DNA of 64,000 nucleotides from Tengunoibacter tsumagoiensis. GTDB taxonomy: Bacteria; Chloroflexota; Ktedonobacteria; Ktedonobacterales; Ktedonobacteraceae. The notes beneath the pieces were generated by a model, which was not told the origin of the DNA, did not search any database, and saw nothing but the letters and a program-made list of their open reading frames with translations. The stretch lies in assembly GCF_003967535.1 (NCBI RefSeq), contig NZ_BIFR01000001.1, positions 3,223,001 through 3,287,000 of the forward strand. The letters are read 5' to 3'. Position 1 is the stretch's first letter, and every line of letters begins with the position of its first letter. Of this stretch, positions 17,657 through 27,210 are shown piece after piece. The position numbers and the translations under genes were made by a program.

Positions 17657-19084
17657 ATGCACGGAGGAAACAACGACGATTTACAGGGGCTCATCGGCAA
17701 ATCGTTGGGTCAGTTTCGCATCGTTGAGCGAATTGGCGCTGGTGGCATGGCAACCGTCTTTAAGGCATATCAGCCAACGCTTGATCGCTATGTTGCGATT
17801 AAAGTCTTGCCCGCCTCTTACGCTCGTGATCCTGTTTTTGTAAAACGTTTTGTGCAGGAGGCGCGTTCGGTAGCGAGGCTTGCCCATCCAAATATCGTGC
17901 AGATTCATGATTTTGGTGAGCAAGATAATATTACATTTATCGTGATGGAGCATGTGGATGGGGGGACGCTGCGAGATCGTTTGCGAGGAACAGGGCCAAA
18001 TGCAGCCCCCAGGGCATTGCCAGTACCTGAAGCCATTGATTTTATTATTCAAGCAGCACAGGGGCTGGATTGTGCACATAACAATGGAATTATTCACCGG
18101 GATGTGAAGCCCGCTAATATGTTGTTGCGCAAAGATGGACATCTTCTGCTCTCGGACTTTGGTATTGCCAAGATTTTAGAGGGGACAACCAACTTAACGC
18201 GTGTTGGAACGGGCATTGGAACCCCTCAGTATATGTCGCCAGAACAAGGTATGGGGCAATCAGTAGATCGCCGTAGTGATATCTATTCGTTGGGTATTGT
18301 GCTCTTTCATTGCCTTACGGGGCAGGTTCCTTTTACGGCTGATAATCCGCTTACAGTAACGGTGAAACATATAAATGAGCCGCTACCCATAGAGAAGCTG
18401 GTCGCAGCGCAAGTTCCTTCGCCGGTTATTCAGGTTGTGCAGAAAATGACTGCCAAGCAGCCGCATGAGCGTTTTCAGGCGGTGGATGCGTTGATTGATG
18501 CTTTAACGAGCGCGCTGGCGGCCTCCAATCTTTCCATACCGCGCCATCGTGGAGGTGGAGGCTTATTTGTTGATCCTCGTGGTATGTCAGGTCTGGGCAA
18601 AAATACTCCATCGGGAAGTAATCTCAGTGTCAATCCGGTGTCACCCGTGCAGCCAGCAACCATCACCTGTTTTCGTTGTGGCGCAGTCAACCCCAGTTCA
18701 CGGCTGTATTGCACAACGTGTGGCGATGATTTGTCCAACAGAAGGGCCTCTGCGGACGTATATACTGTAAATGGGCGTCCGGTCCTTGCGCTTTTGTCGA
18801 TTCAAAGCGGCCCTATGACGGGGCGTTCTTACCGGTTTCACCAGGATGTCACCACGGTTGGCCGGACCAATGGCAATGACCTGGTCATCTCGGGTCTTAC
18901 CGTCTCCCGTCGCCATGCGCGGCTCTGGTTCTCGGATGGCCACTGGTATCTCGAAGATGTCGGAAGTGCCAACGGAACCTTTGTCAATAACGTACGTATC
19001 TATCCACCAGTTGTCTTAAATGATGGAGATGTAATTAACTTTGGCGACGAGGTGGTCGTTTTCAATGTCACCTACGGACCGTAG
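17657..19084 (+). CDS. Ser/Thr protein kinase with zinc ribbon and FHA domain
   Basis: The 475-residue cytosolic kinase has no membrane helix. The Hanks-type domain is at about 20-285: glycine loop IGAGGMATVF, Lys49, catalytic loop HRDVKPAN (147-154) and DFG (167-169). A linker leads to a CxxC-CxxC zinc ribbon at about 338-355 (CFRCG and YCTTCG). The C-terminus is an FHA phosphothreonine-binding domain (380-470: VGRTNGNDLV, SRRHARL, DVGSANGTFVNN). The kinase may bind its own autophosphorylated activation segment or a partner through the FHA domain. GGAGG lies inside the coding start, so the exact initiation codon is less certain. The DUF6391 gene follows 82 bases later. Confidence 0.93.
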   Translation: MHGGNNDDLQGLIGKSLGQFRIVERIGAGGMATVFKAYQPTLDRYVAIKVLPASYARDPVFVKRFVQEARSVARLAHPNIVQIHDFGEQDNITFIVMEHVDGGTLRDRLRGTGPNAAPRALPVPEAIDFIIQAAQGLDCAHNNGIIHRDVKPANMLLRKDGHLLLSDFGIAKILEGTTNLTRVGTGIGTPQYMSPEQGMGQSVDRRSDIYSLGIVLFHCLTGQVPFTADNPLTVTVKHINEPLPIEKLVAAQVPSPVIQVVQKMTAKQPHERFQAVDALIDALTSALAASNLSIPRHRGGGGLFVDPRGMSGLGKNTPSGSNLSVNPVSPVQPATITCFRCGAVNPSSRLYCTTCGDDLSNRRASADVYTVNGRPVLALLSIQSGPMTGRSYRFHQDVTTVGRTNGNDLVISGLTVSRRHARLWFSDGHWYLEDVGSANGTFVNNVRIYPPVVLNDGDVINFGDEVVVFNVTYGP

Positions 19085-19166
19085 TTCTTGCAGCAGTCTC
19101 CGGTTGGACGATAGCAAACATCCGACAAAGACCTTACTCAACTGGTTTTCTAGAAGGGTCCAGGTT

Positions 19167-19706
19167 ATGAGCTCAATCAATCCAGTCGTACAAGTTGCAC
19201 AGCAGATGTTACTGGGTGGTGCAGTCAAGCAGAATCATGCCTTAGAGCATGCGACAATTGTTCTCTTATCGCGGCGTTTTCCCGAGGTCCGTTTCTCGGG
19301 GATCTCGTTTGCCGCCGGGTTCTTTGTCTTTGGCGATGTGCCAACTGAAGCAATCTTGCCCGCTGCTCAGGAGGCGTTGAATCTCTTACGTACTACACAG
19401 CCTGAGCTTGCGGTTCACGAGCGCTGTGGCACCAATCTGGCGGTAGCGGGTCTCTTAACGGGGCTTTCGGCAATGGCCGTCTCCAGGATGAAGCGCCCAT
19501 ATAGTACTGCCAATAATGTCATTCTCGCCTCAACCGCAGCGCTTGTGCTGGCACGTCCATTGGGGCTGACGGTGCAGCGCTATGTGACCACCCAGACGCC
19601 CAATGCCTCTATGACCATTCTCGGAGTCAAGCAGATGACCGTGATGGGCTCGCCAGCACATTTTGTCAGTACAGATAATCCCGAGGCAGCGGGCCTGTTC
19701 TCTTAG
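19167..19706 (+). CDS. DUF6391-family protein
   Basis: The 179-residue protein carries the GAVKQNHALEHATIVLL motif that marks DUF6391, a family of unknown function found in Cyanobacteria and Chloroflexota. It has Gly/Ala-rich hydrophobic stretches (GISFAAGFFVFGDV and AGLLTGLSAMAV, VILASTAALVLARPLGL), two of which may be membrane helices. The ATG at 19167 has GAAGGG 9 bases upstream; the open frame runs back into the kinase gene but without a ribosome site. It lies 14 bases before the sulfurtransferase gene, suggesting one operon with the kinase. Confidence 0.8.
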   Translation: MSSINPVVQVAQQMLLGGAVKQNHALEHATIVLLSRRFPEVRFSGISFAAGFFVFGDVPTEAILPAAQEALNLLRTTQPELAVHERCGTNLAVAGLLTGLSAMAVSRMKRPYSTANNVILASTAALVLARPLGLTVQRYVTTQTPNASMTILGVKQMTVMGSPAHFVSTDNPEAAGLFS

Positions 19707-19720
19707 CAAGGATATCAGTC

Positions 19721-20611
19721 ATGTCACAAGAGAGAAGTTCTTTTCTCGTAGAGACCTCCTGGTTGGCTGAGCACCTCGATGATGCTGATCTCAGGATCGT
19801 GGATATGCGCGGCTATGTGCGTATGCAGCCTCGTCCAGGGGTTGAGGGAGCTCATGATGCTCAGTATGTAGGTGCTCCCGAGGAGTATGCGCATGAACAT
19901 ATTCCGGGGGCAGTCTACCTTGATTGGAGCAAGGATATCGTTGATCTCAATGATGAGGTTGAGGCTCAGATTGCTCTGCCAGAAGATTTTGCGGCGGCGA
20001 TGGGACGAGTGGGAATTGGCGATCAGACGCTGGTGGTGGCCTATGATGCTCATCCTGCTTCGCAGTTTGCGACTCGGCTCTGGTGGGCATTGCGCTATTA
20101 TGGTCATGAGCGGGTGGTGGTCCTGAATGGTGGGTTGCCCAAGTGGAAGAGCGAACAGAGGCCACTGGCGACTGCGATCTCCTCCTATCCTCCTGCCACA
20201 TTCACGCCTCATGTGCAACCTCAATTGCGGGCGACGGCAGAAGATGTGTTGACCATGATAGGGCAGCAGGGCGTCACATTGATTGATGCTCGTGATAGTG
20301 GTCAATATACTGGAAAAGTCATTCGTGGAGAGGGGCGGGCAGGTCATATTCCGGGCGCGTTGAGCCTGCCCCGGGAGGAATTAATCGATCCACGTAATGG
20401 GACTTTTCGCAGCAATGAGGAACTGCAACGGATCTTTGCAGGTGCTCATGTGGAGCCACAACACCATATAGTGGCCTATTGTAATGGTGGGGTTGCCGCC
20501 ACAACTGTCCTGTTTAGTCTGGCTATGCTGGGCTATCCTCAGTTGACGAATTATGATGGTTCCTGGAATGAGTGGGGAGTGCGCCAGGACCTCCCGGTCG
20601 AGCTCCCTTAA
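19721..20611 (+). CDS. Two-domain rhodanese-type sulfurtransferase
   Basis: The 296-residue protein has two rhodanese modules. The inactive N-terminal module has the GAVYLDWSKDIVDLN and VVAYDAHPASQFATRLWWALRYYGH segments. The catalytic C-terminal module has the active-site loop YCNGGVAATT, with Cys as the persulfide carrier. The loop differs from the classic CRKGVT of thiosulfate sulfurtransferases and CGSGVT of mercaptopyruvate sulfurtransferases, so the donor cannot be named. GHIPGA motifs occur in both halves. It likely closes the kinase-DUF6391 operon, as a strong stem-loop follows 20 bases after the stop. Confidence 0.88.
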   Translation: MSQERSSFLVETSWLAEHLDDADLRIVDMRGYVRMQPRPGVEGAHDAQYVGAPEEYAHEHIPGAVYLDWSKDIVDLNDEVEAQIALPEDFAAAMGRVGIGDQTLVVAYDAHPASQFATRLWWALRYYGHERVVVLNGGLPKWKSEQRPLATAISSYPPATFTPHVQPQLRATAEDVLTMIGQQGVTLIDARDSGQYTGKVIRGEGRAGHIPGALSLPREELIDPRNGTFRSNEELQRIFAGAHVEPQHHIVAYCNGGVAATTVLFSLAMLGYPQLTNYDGSWNEWGVRQDLPVELP

Positions 20612-20631
20612 AGGGTCCTCAGTTCACACAC

Positions 20632-20690
20632 ATATGGGCTCTACATCATTTATGCATGATACAAATCGCCAGATGATGTAGAGCCCATAT
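20632..20690 (+). terminator. Perfect 18-bp stem-loop
   Basis: The arm at 20632-20649 (ATATGGGCTCTACATCAT) is exactly complementary to 20673-20690, with a 23-base loop. It ends the transcription unit of the sulfurtransferase gene. There is no long T run. Confidence 0.7.
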
Positions 20691-20825
20691 ATGTGATCAT
20701 TGAGGAATGACAGATAGTATCGATGTGGCTCTTTCTTCCATACGCAACGACGATGAGAGCGGCTGTGTGGACATATGGTAAAATCCTTCTGGGTAGACCG
20801 AAGAAAGAAGACGAAGAGAGAAAAG

Positions 20826-21926
20826 ATGAGCGATCAGTTTCCATCCAATCATGAACAAGAGACGGAAGAAGAGTTATTGGACCTCAACGAGGTCATGCAT
20901 GCTTTTGGTGTCGATGAGTGGAAAAATCTGGGGCCAATTGAGCCAGTAACGCAGGCCTTGAGTCTGCGCGTTGAACTACCAGGTGAGCAGAATTATATCT
21001 TGCGTGAACGGCCTGAGAGCCTCCTGGGCGCTCAGCATCAGCAGCTCTATCTGTTCCAGGACTTTCTACGTCAAGCAGGCATCCCGCTTCCTGAATATAA
21101 GCGGACCCCTCAGGGCGAACCCTTTGTACTCATTGGTGAAGATGCATTTGAATTGCAGCAGTGGTCGATGGGAGAGCAATTTGCCAGCGCCAGTCCCCGT
21201 CAGTTGGACTGGATTGCCTCCGCAGGAGCAATGTTGGGGCGCATTCATCAGGTATCACAGCGCTATGCGGGCGAGGAACTGCGTTGGCCAGCAGAGGTGC
21301 ATATAGGCGGAATCGTGCAGAGCTACCTTCAGCAGGTACGTGTCCTCGCCGATACCTATCCAGTACAGGCCATTGCAGCGGCCCTCTCAGGGTGGGTAGA
21401 GCAGTGGGAGCGCGTCTTACCAGCCTCGATGATTGCGATCGGAGGAGGCAAAAGTTTACCAGAGCTCCATATTCATGGCGATTATCATCCTTTGAATCTG
21501 CGCTTTACCGCGTTCAATGTGAGTTCTGTAACCGGATGGGAGGCAGTACGGTGGGAGAAAAGAATCTTTGAACTTGCATATAGTCTTTTTTACTTCTGCG
21601 CTCTGGATTGGGAGCCAGCGAGTAGCCTGACTCAGCCAGCGGTCAAGCGTGGCTTTGCACCCGAACGTGCTCAGAGGTTTTTAGATGCGTATGCTGAATT
21701 TGCCCCACCACCAGTTAAAGGGGAAACAACATTGCTGACCGATGCCTTTCTACTGATTGCTCCCATTGCCACAATGAATGGACCGTTAGAAGACCTGTTT
21801 TATCCGCAGGAGAGACAGGAGTCTGAGGCAGTAATTGACGAGATGCTCGAACGATTGGAATGGGCCACCACCCTTCCTTCCTGGCTAGCACGTGTCCGCA
21901 CATCTCTCGGGGACATGTGGAGGTAG
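20826..21926 (+). CDS. APH-fold phosphotransferase, substrate unknown
   Basis: The 366-residue protein belongs to the aminoglycoside/choline/homoserine kinase fold. The N-lobe shows YILRERP (Lys-equivalent strand) and a QHQQLYLFQDFLRQAGIPLPEY helix. The catalytic loop LHIHGDYHPLNL has the Asp and Asn of the HGDxxxxN motif. The usual metal-binding D of the following (I/V)DWE reads GWE here, in VTGWEAVRWEKR, so activity may be altered. The start at 20826 follows GAGAGAAAAG; the frame is open further up to 20775. It stands alone between a terminator and the opposing kinase gene. Confidence 0.78.
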   Translation: MSDQFPSNHEQETEEELLDLNEVMHAFGVDEWKNLGPIEPVTQALSLRVELPGEQNYILRERPESLLGAQHQQLYLFQDFLRQAGIPLPEYKRTPQGEPFVLIGEDAFELQQWSMGEQFASASPRQLDWIASAGAMLGRIHQVSQRYAGEELRWPAEVHIGGIVQSYLQQVRVLADTYPVQAIAAALSGWVEQWERVLPASMIAIGGGKSLPELHIHGDYHPLNLRFTAFNVSSVTGWEAVRWEKRIFELAYSLFYFCALDWEPASSLTQPAVKRGFAPERAQRFLDAYAEFAPPPVKGETTLLTDAFLLIAPIATMNGPLEDLFYPQERQESEAVIDEMLERLEWATTLPSWLARVRTSLGDMWR

Positions 21927-21975
21927 GTTTGTTCTGTATATTATATTTAGCGAGGAAGGAAGCGCTAGAAAAGAT

Positions 21976-23652
21976 TTAGTGCCCATGAAGGCTGATCACC
22001 AGGATAGCCGTCAATAAGAGGAGAGCAGCGAGCGTCAGAATAAGAATAAGAAGGGCCTTATTCCCTAATTTAAAGCCGTTTTCAAAGCCATTTTCGGACG
22101 TGCTCTGGTTTTGTGTAACCGAGGCGGGAAGAGCCTGGGCTGCCAGCGCCGTGTGCTGCTGAACCTGGTTTGTTCCTATAACGGCCTGAGCCACTGGCTG
22201 AGCGTAAGAGCGCGCGTTTCGTGCGGATGGGTCGCCGCCTTGCGTTCGGGGGGGCGAAGCTACCTGATGCTCACCCTTTGCTGGAACGGGTGAGGCTGAG
22301 CGTGGAGGTCGTGGCGTATTCTCACGTTGCGGCTGAATCCCCAGATCACGTTGATTGCCCGGAGTAATCACCAGCGTAGAGTCATGCTCTTCATAAGAAT
22401 TTCTAGTAGCGGGTTTCGATATTTGGATGTGGTGAGGGCTACTTAAAGAGGCACCACAGCGTGGGCAGAAGCCAGCTCTTGGTTGAACCGCACTGCCACA
22501 ACGTGGACAGACTGGTCCGTGTGCCCCATTATTGGGGCCCATAGGTTGTGTACCCGAATCGGGCTGCTGTGCATTCTGCTTCGCATCTTGAATGGCCTCA
22601 TAGAGCTCTGCCAGATCTGGTTGGGTGCTATGAGGATCAACTTTTCGCGGCTTTGATGGTGGTGGTGACGCTGGTGGAAGTTTCGCCGTAATCCTTCTCA
22701 GATCCTGCGCCAGTTCAGCCACCTGCTGATAGCGATATTTCGGTTTGATCGCCATTGCTTTATGGATCACAGCCGTCATCTGCTGAAGGATCTCAGGTGG
22801 GAGCGTCCCCAATTGTGCAATATGGTTTGAATGGCGAGGGGCAGGCTTCTGAGGCTTGGTCACACCCAGCCGAAACTGGCGGGCAGCGTTGGCCTCAGGG
22901 CTCTCCTCGGGAGGATTATTATTCAGATGATCCTGGAGCGTTGGAAGATCAGGGACCCCTTGTTGAATAGACTGATTGCGGGTTGAGACACTGGGGGGCT
23001 CCTGACTGGTGAGCGCAAAATAGAGGGTACCGCCAAGGGCATAAATATCTGAACGAGCGTCTGTCCCACTTCCACCGGGATACTGTTCAGGCGGGGCATA
23101 TCCAGGCGTTCCTTGATGGCGAATAAAGAAGAGAGTACGAGCGCCATCGGCAGCGGCCTTTGCGTTGCCAAGATCGACCAGGACCGCCGTCCCGCTGGGC
23201 GTAATACGAATATTATCCGGTTTGATATCCCGGTGAATGACCGTTGGTTGTTGCTGGTGTAAAAAAGTCACGGCATCGCATATAGCAAGCATCCAATGGA
23301 GAATCTGTGCTGTAGGGATAACCTCATTGCGCTGGCGGGTGGTGATACGCACAAGATCCGTCAGATCGTTGCCTTCAATATAATTCAGCACCACATAATA
23401 GCGCCCGCGCTCAATAAAAGCCGCTTCAAAGGCAGGGAGGCTGGGATGGTGAAGCTGACTGAGGACTGTCGCTTCATGCTTGAGCTGTTCCTGTCCGCTG
23501 GCTCCGCTCACGAGATATTCTTTCACTGCACATTGCTGGTTGGAGGTGAGGTCTATGGCCAGATAGACATGCCCAAATCCCCCACTGCCGAGAACCCGCT
23601 CGATCCGATAGCGTCCATGCAATACTGTCCCTGAGGGGACTGTTTCTATCAT
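21976..23652 (-). CDS. Ser/Thr protein kinase with zinc ribbon and C-terminal membrane anchor
   Basis: The 558-residue kinase has its catalytic domain at about 14-340: LGSGGFGHVY loop, Lys44, HRDIKPDN (140-147) and D160-L-G in place of DFG, then GTPGYAPPEQ and DARSDIYALGGTLYFALT. A Pro-rich stretch leads to a double zinc ribbon (VCPRCG, FCPRCG), a low-complexity Pro/Gln/Ser region, and one transmembrane helix near the C-terminus (KALLILILTLAALLLLTAIL) with only a short tail. The DLG form is seen in some active bacterial kinases, so it does not prove loss of activity. ATG at 23652 has GGAGG 6 bases upstream. It faces the APH-fold gene tail to tail and has a 560-base region before it. Confidence 0.92.
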   Translation of the reverse strand: MIETVPSGTVLHGRYRIERVLGSGGFGHVYLAIDLTSNQQCAVKEYLVSGASGQEQLKHEATVLSQLHHPSLPAFEAAFIERGRYYVVLNYIEGNDLTDLVRITTRQRNEVIPTAQILHWMLAICDAVTFLHQQQPTVIHRDIKPDNIRITPSGTAVLVDLGNAKAAADGARTLFFIRHQGTPGYAPPEQYPGGSGTDARSDIYALGGTLYFALTSQEPPSVSTRNQSIQQGVPDLPTLQDHLNNNPPEESPEANAARQFRLGVTKPQKPAPRHSNHIAQLGTLPPEILQQMTAVIHKAMAIKPKYRYQQVAELAQDLRRITAKLPPASPPPSKPRKVDPHSTQPDLAELYEAIQDAKQNAQQPDSGTQPMGPNNGAHGPVCPRCGSAVQPRAGFCPRCGASLSSPHHIQISKPATRNSYEEHDSTLVITPGNQRDLGIQPQRENTPRPPRSASPVPAKGEHQVASPPRTQGGDPSARNARSYAQPVAQAVIGTNQVQQHTALAAQALPASVTQNQSTSENGFENGFKLGNKALLILILTLAALLLLTAILVISLHGH

Positions 23653-24214
23653 CAAAAACCTCCAAAAACCCTGATGTGAGAGAATGTGCATTGTTCACAG
23701 TCGAGAAAGCGCAGACCTTTCTCGTATCTGGCATTGTCCCCTTAAAGTTAAGCCTGGTAGCTATCTATTGGTATGCTGACGTTTGTCAGCAAGAAATGAG
23801 CATAAACACACATGAATTCTATACACAATGTATCTGGCGAGGGCCTCATGTTTTAGGTTGATCTGAACGAACTACGAGCATGAAAATTGTCTAGCGTAGG
23901 CTTAACCGCTTTTTCGTCGGCATTCGCATTATACACTAGTTTGCAGTCCATGTACACGTCAAGCCTTGCTGATAGGAGCTTTGAGTCAGGTATTGCGCCG
24001 TTCTCCCTCTGAATTACAACGGTCCCTTCGAGCAAAAAGCTAGAGAATCTTCAGGCTCAATGGTGTAAACGTTTTCACCAGGAGAAATTCATCCCTGTAT
24101 TCTAGTACGAGTCATCTTTTGTCTGCGGCTCAGATGTTGGATAATTGAGAAGAATGTGCAAGATGGCAAGGGGGTGGGTTGAGATAATCAGGCAGAGTAA
24201 AAGGATACATCATT
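23653..24214. promoter_or_regulatory. Divergent intergenic region with two palindromes
   Basis: This 562-base gap separates the kinase (minus) and the deacetylase-like gene (plus). I see no coding frame. TGCTGAC-GTTT-GTCAGCA lies at 23774-23791. A 20-base near-perfect palindrome, TGGTGTAAACGTTTTCACCA, lies at 24061-24080 with one mismatched pair and a central AACGTT, the shape of a LacI-family operator. The latter is 135 bases before the deacetylase-like gene. No convincing -35/-10 pair is seen. Confidence 0.5.
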
Positions 24215-25354
24215 ATGTCTACACAGCGTTCGGGTCTGGTCTTTGATGAGCGGTTTCTGGCCCATGATACGGGGAGCGAGTCACGGGTGCAGATGCGTTC
24301 AGGTTTTTTTGATCTAACACCTGAGCCTCATCCATCATCAGCGGTGATAACTCGTCGTATAAAAGAGTTTTTAGATGGTTCAGGCTTAACTGCTCAGATG
24401 CTGCCAATTGCTGCCAGGGAGGCAATCGATGAGGAATTGCTGCCCTATCATACACGCGAGTATCTGGCAGGCATTCGTGAGCATTGTTATGGAGGGCCCA
24501 AAGAGGGGCCCTGGGGAAGCATTGATGAAGAGACTGTGTTGAATCCCGGCTCCTATGAGGCGGCACGATATGCGGTAGGAGGAGCGCTGAATGCGGTTGC
24601 TACGGTGTTGCAAGGGCAGGTACGGAACGCGTACGCATTATTGCGCCCCCCAGGGCATCATGCCTTAAGGAATCAAGCCTATGGATTCTGTATCTTCAAT
24701 AATGCAGTCCTGGCTGCGCAGTATGCACGAAAACAGTTTGGTATCGAGCGGATTATGATTGTTGATTGGGATGTGCATCATGGCAATGGAATACAGGATG
24801 CCTTTTATGCAGATCCTGACGTGCTCTTTGTCTCACTGCACCAGCAGAACTGGTTTCCCAGGCTCTCAGGTGAGCTTGAGCAAGTAGGGTGTGGAGCTGG
24901 CGTGGGCACCACTGTCAATATTCCCCTCCCACCTGGCACAGGAGATCGTGGATATCAGGCTGCTTTTGAGCAGATCGTCTTGCCGATTGGACTGCAATTT
25001 CGACCCCAACTCATTCTTGTGTCGGCGGGCCAGGATGCCAGCTGGCTTGATCCTCTGGCCCAGATGATGATGACCATGGATGGCTATCGTCGGATCTCCG
25101 CGTTACTGGTTCAACTGGCTGAAGAGGTCTGTGAAGGACGTCTGGTTATGGTGCAGGAGGGTGGCTATAGCGCGCCTTACGTCCCATATTGCACCGTTGC
25201 AGCTGTTGAACCGCTGCTTGGAGCAGATCTGGGAATCGTGGATCTGTACGCCACTGCGCCCGAATTAGAGCTCTGCCAGAGCATATTTTCTGATGAGACT
25301 CAGAGAGCTCTTCAGACGATAAGGAACTGGCAACGGCAATGGTGGAAGTTGTAA
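24215..25354 (+). CDS. Histone-deacetylase-like (arginase-fold) amidohydrolase
   Basis: The 379-residue enzyme belongs to the HDAC/AcuC/acetylpolyamine amidohydrolase superfamily. Zinc and catalytic residues are visible: RPPGHHA holds the His pair, DWDVHHGNG gives the Asp and His ligands, and SAGQDASWLDPL gives the last Asp ligand. Gln replaces the usual Phe in SAGFDAH. NAVLAAQYAR and the VQEGGY loop are also conserved. Such proteins remove acetyl groups from polyamines, acetoin-pathway proteins or lysines in bacteria; which applies here is not visible. There is no signal peptide. The gene seems monocistronic. Confidence 0.92.
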   Translation: MSTQRSGLVFDERFLAHDTGSESRVQMRSGFFDLTPEPHPSSAVITRRIKEFLDGSGLTAQMLPIAAREAIDEELLPYHTREYLAGIREHCYGGPKEGPWGSIDEETVLNPGSYEAARYAVGGALNAVATVLQGQVRNAYALLRPPGHHALRNQAYGFCIFNNAVLAAQYARKQFGIERIMIVDWDVHHGNGIQDAFYADPDVLFVSLHQQNWFPRLSGELEQVGCGAGVGTTVNIPLPPGTGDRGYQAAFEQIVLPIGLQFRPQLILVSAGQDASWLDPLAQMMMTMDGYRRISALLVQLAEEVCEGRLVMVQEGGYSAPYVPYCTVAAVEPLLGADLGIVDLYATAPELELCQSIFSDETQRALQTIRNWQRQWWKL

Positions 25355-25406
25355 CCAGCCTCTGGAAAGCGCAAGGCCTCATTTTACAAGGCGACGTCAT
25401 AGACTC

Positions 25407-25435
25407 TTGCATTTCGCGAGATTTTCGTGCATAAT
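25407..25435 (+). promoter_or_regulatory. Promoter of the YifB/ComM gene
   Basis: TTGCAT (25407-25412), 17 bases, CATAAT (25430-25435). The expected start site is about 37 bases before the chosen ATG at 25479. Confidence 0.55.
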
Positions 25436-25478
25436 GCGCATGGGAGTTGATATGTGTTGGTTAGGAGGGACTGGAGTT

Positions 25479-27008
25479 ATGTTAGCAATGGCACGTAGCT
25501 GCGCCGTCGTTGGCCTGGATGGCGCACTGGTAGAAGTAGAAGTTGATACTGCCAATGGACTATTTGCCTTTACGATTGTAGGTCTCCCAGATGCATCCGT
25601 CACCGAGGCAAAAGAGCGCGTGAAGGCAGCGATCAAGAACAGTAATTGCCTGTTTCCCCAGCGTCGAATCACCGTCAACCTTGCGCCTGCTGACCTGCGT
25701 AAAGAAGGGCCTGCCTATGATCTTCCGATCGCAGTCGGTATCCTGCTGGCCTCAATGGAGATCCAGGCCGATGCTCCGATTCAGGAGAGCCTGTTTCTGG
25801 GCGAATTATCCCTGGATGGAAGCGTGCGCCATACCAACGGCATCTTACCAATGGTGGCATTAGCGCGTGAGAAACAGGTCAAGGCGGTCTTTGTGCCTGC
25901 TGTAGATGCTCTCGAAGCAACATTAGTGGAGGGTGTGGAGGTCTATCCTGTTGAGACGTTAAGGCAATTGATTGATCATCTGAATGGGACCAGCAGGATC
26001 GAACGTTTTGTGGTTGATCCCTCTATTCTTGAAACGGCTACAGAGGTGAGTTATGCCCAGGATATGGCGGCGATTCGCGGTCAAGAACATGTCAAGCGAG
26101 CGCTAGAAGTTGCGGCGAGTGGCGGACATAATATTTTGATGAGTGGCCCTCCTGGCTCTGGTAAAACGTTGCTTGCGCGTGCTATGCCGTCAATCCTCCC
26201 CAAAATGATCGCCTCTGAAGCGCTGGATGTCACAAAGATCTATAGCGTAAGCGGAATGTTGTCAGCCGATATCCCGCTGGTCCGGCAGCGCCCTTTTCGG
26301 GCTCCTCATCATACGATCAGTCATGCAGGCCTTGTAGGAGGCGGACGCATTCCTCGCCCTGGAGAGATTAGCCTCGCGCACCGAGGCGTTCTCTTTCTCG
26401 ATGAGCTCCCTGAATTTGGGCAGAATGTGCTTGAAGTGATGCGTCAGCCGCTGGAAGATAAAGTCGTGACGATCTCACGCGCCCAGGGAACAATCACGTA
26501 TCCCGCGAATTTTATGCTGGTTGCGGCTATGAATCCTTGCCCCTGTGGCTTTTATGGTGATCCCGTACGCGAGTGCAGCTGTTCGGCCACGGCTATTGCA
26601 CGCTATCAGAAACGTATGAGCGGACCATTACTGGATCGTATCGATATTCATATCGAAGTCCCCAGAATCGATTATGAGAAACTGGCGGATAAACGCCAGG
26701 TTGAGACATCTGCGATGATTCGCGCCCGTGTGCAAGAGGCTCGCGAGCGGCAGCTTCTCCGTCTCAAACATGTTCATCTGACCTGTAATGCAGAGATGGG
26801 TCCGGCCGAGGTAAGAACCTTCTGCGAAGTAGAGCCCTCCGCCGAAAAGTTGTTGAAAGCAGCTATGCAGCAATTGCATCTCTCCGCACGTGCCTTTCAT
26901 CGCGTCCTGAAGCTCTCTCGCACCATTGCTGATCTGGCTGGCGCGGATCTCATCGCTGCCAATCATATTGCTGAAGCCATTCAATATCGGCCAAAGATTG
27001 GTCTATAG
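25479..27008 (+). CDS. comM: YifB/ComM-family Mg-chelatase-like AAA+ ATPase
   Basis: The 509-residue protein has an N-terminal Lon-protease-like S5 domain (about 1-170, with GLPDASVTEAKERVKAA), then the AAA+ core with Walker A GPPGSGKT, Walker B GVLFLDELPEF and the NPCPCGFYGDP cysteine segment. The C-terminal helical Mg_chelatase_C domain ends SRTIADLAGAD. In transformable bacteria ComM is a helicase that drives branch migration during DNA uptake recombination; many non-transformable species keep it. The start at 25479 lies 10 bases after AGGAGG; a start at 25488 (MARSC) is also possible, and the frame is open to 25407, which would overlap the promoter. Confidence 0.93.
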   Translation: MLAMARSCAVVGLDGALVEVEVDTANGLFAFTIVGLPDASVTEAKERVKAAIKNSNCLFPQRRITVNLAPADLRKEGPAYDLPIAVGILLASMEIQADAPIQESLFLGELSLDGSVRHTNGILPMVALAREKQVKAVFVPAVDALEATLVEGVEVYPVETLRQLIDHLNGTSRIERFVVDPSILETATEVSYAQDMAAIRGQEHVKRALEVAASGGHNILMSGPPGSGKTLLARAMPSILPKMIASEALDVTKIYSVSGMLSADIPLVRQRPFRAPHHTISHAGLVGGGRIPRPGEISLAHRGVLFLDELPEFGQNVLEVMRQPLEDKVVTISRAQGTITYPANFMLVAAMNPCPCGFYGDPVRECSCSATAIARYQKRMSGPLLDRIDIHIEVPRIDYEKLADKRQVETSAMIRARVQEARERQLLRLKHVHLTCNAEMGPAEVRTFCEVEPSAEKLLKAAMQQLHLSARAFHRVLKLSRTIADLAGADLIAANHIAEAIQYRPKIGL

Positions 27009-27210
27009 GGAACCTGTAGCTGCCTCTCGTGTTTTCGTTCCGTTCCGCTTCAACCAGGCAGGGTATTGTCACCCTTGCTATAGAGCAGATGCGTTGTGTA
27101 AAAAGAATTTATGTTATTATATCTAGAAAGTTCCGTTTTTTTTATACCTTGCATTGTTGCCTGGTTGTATAGTGTATTTGCGATGAATGCTTACAAAAGA
27201 GAGGTTTGGC

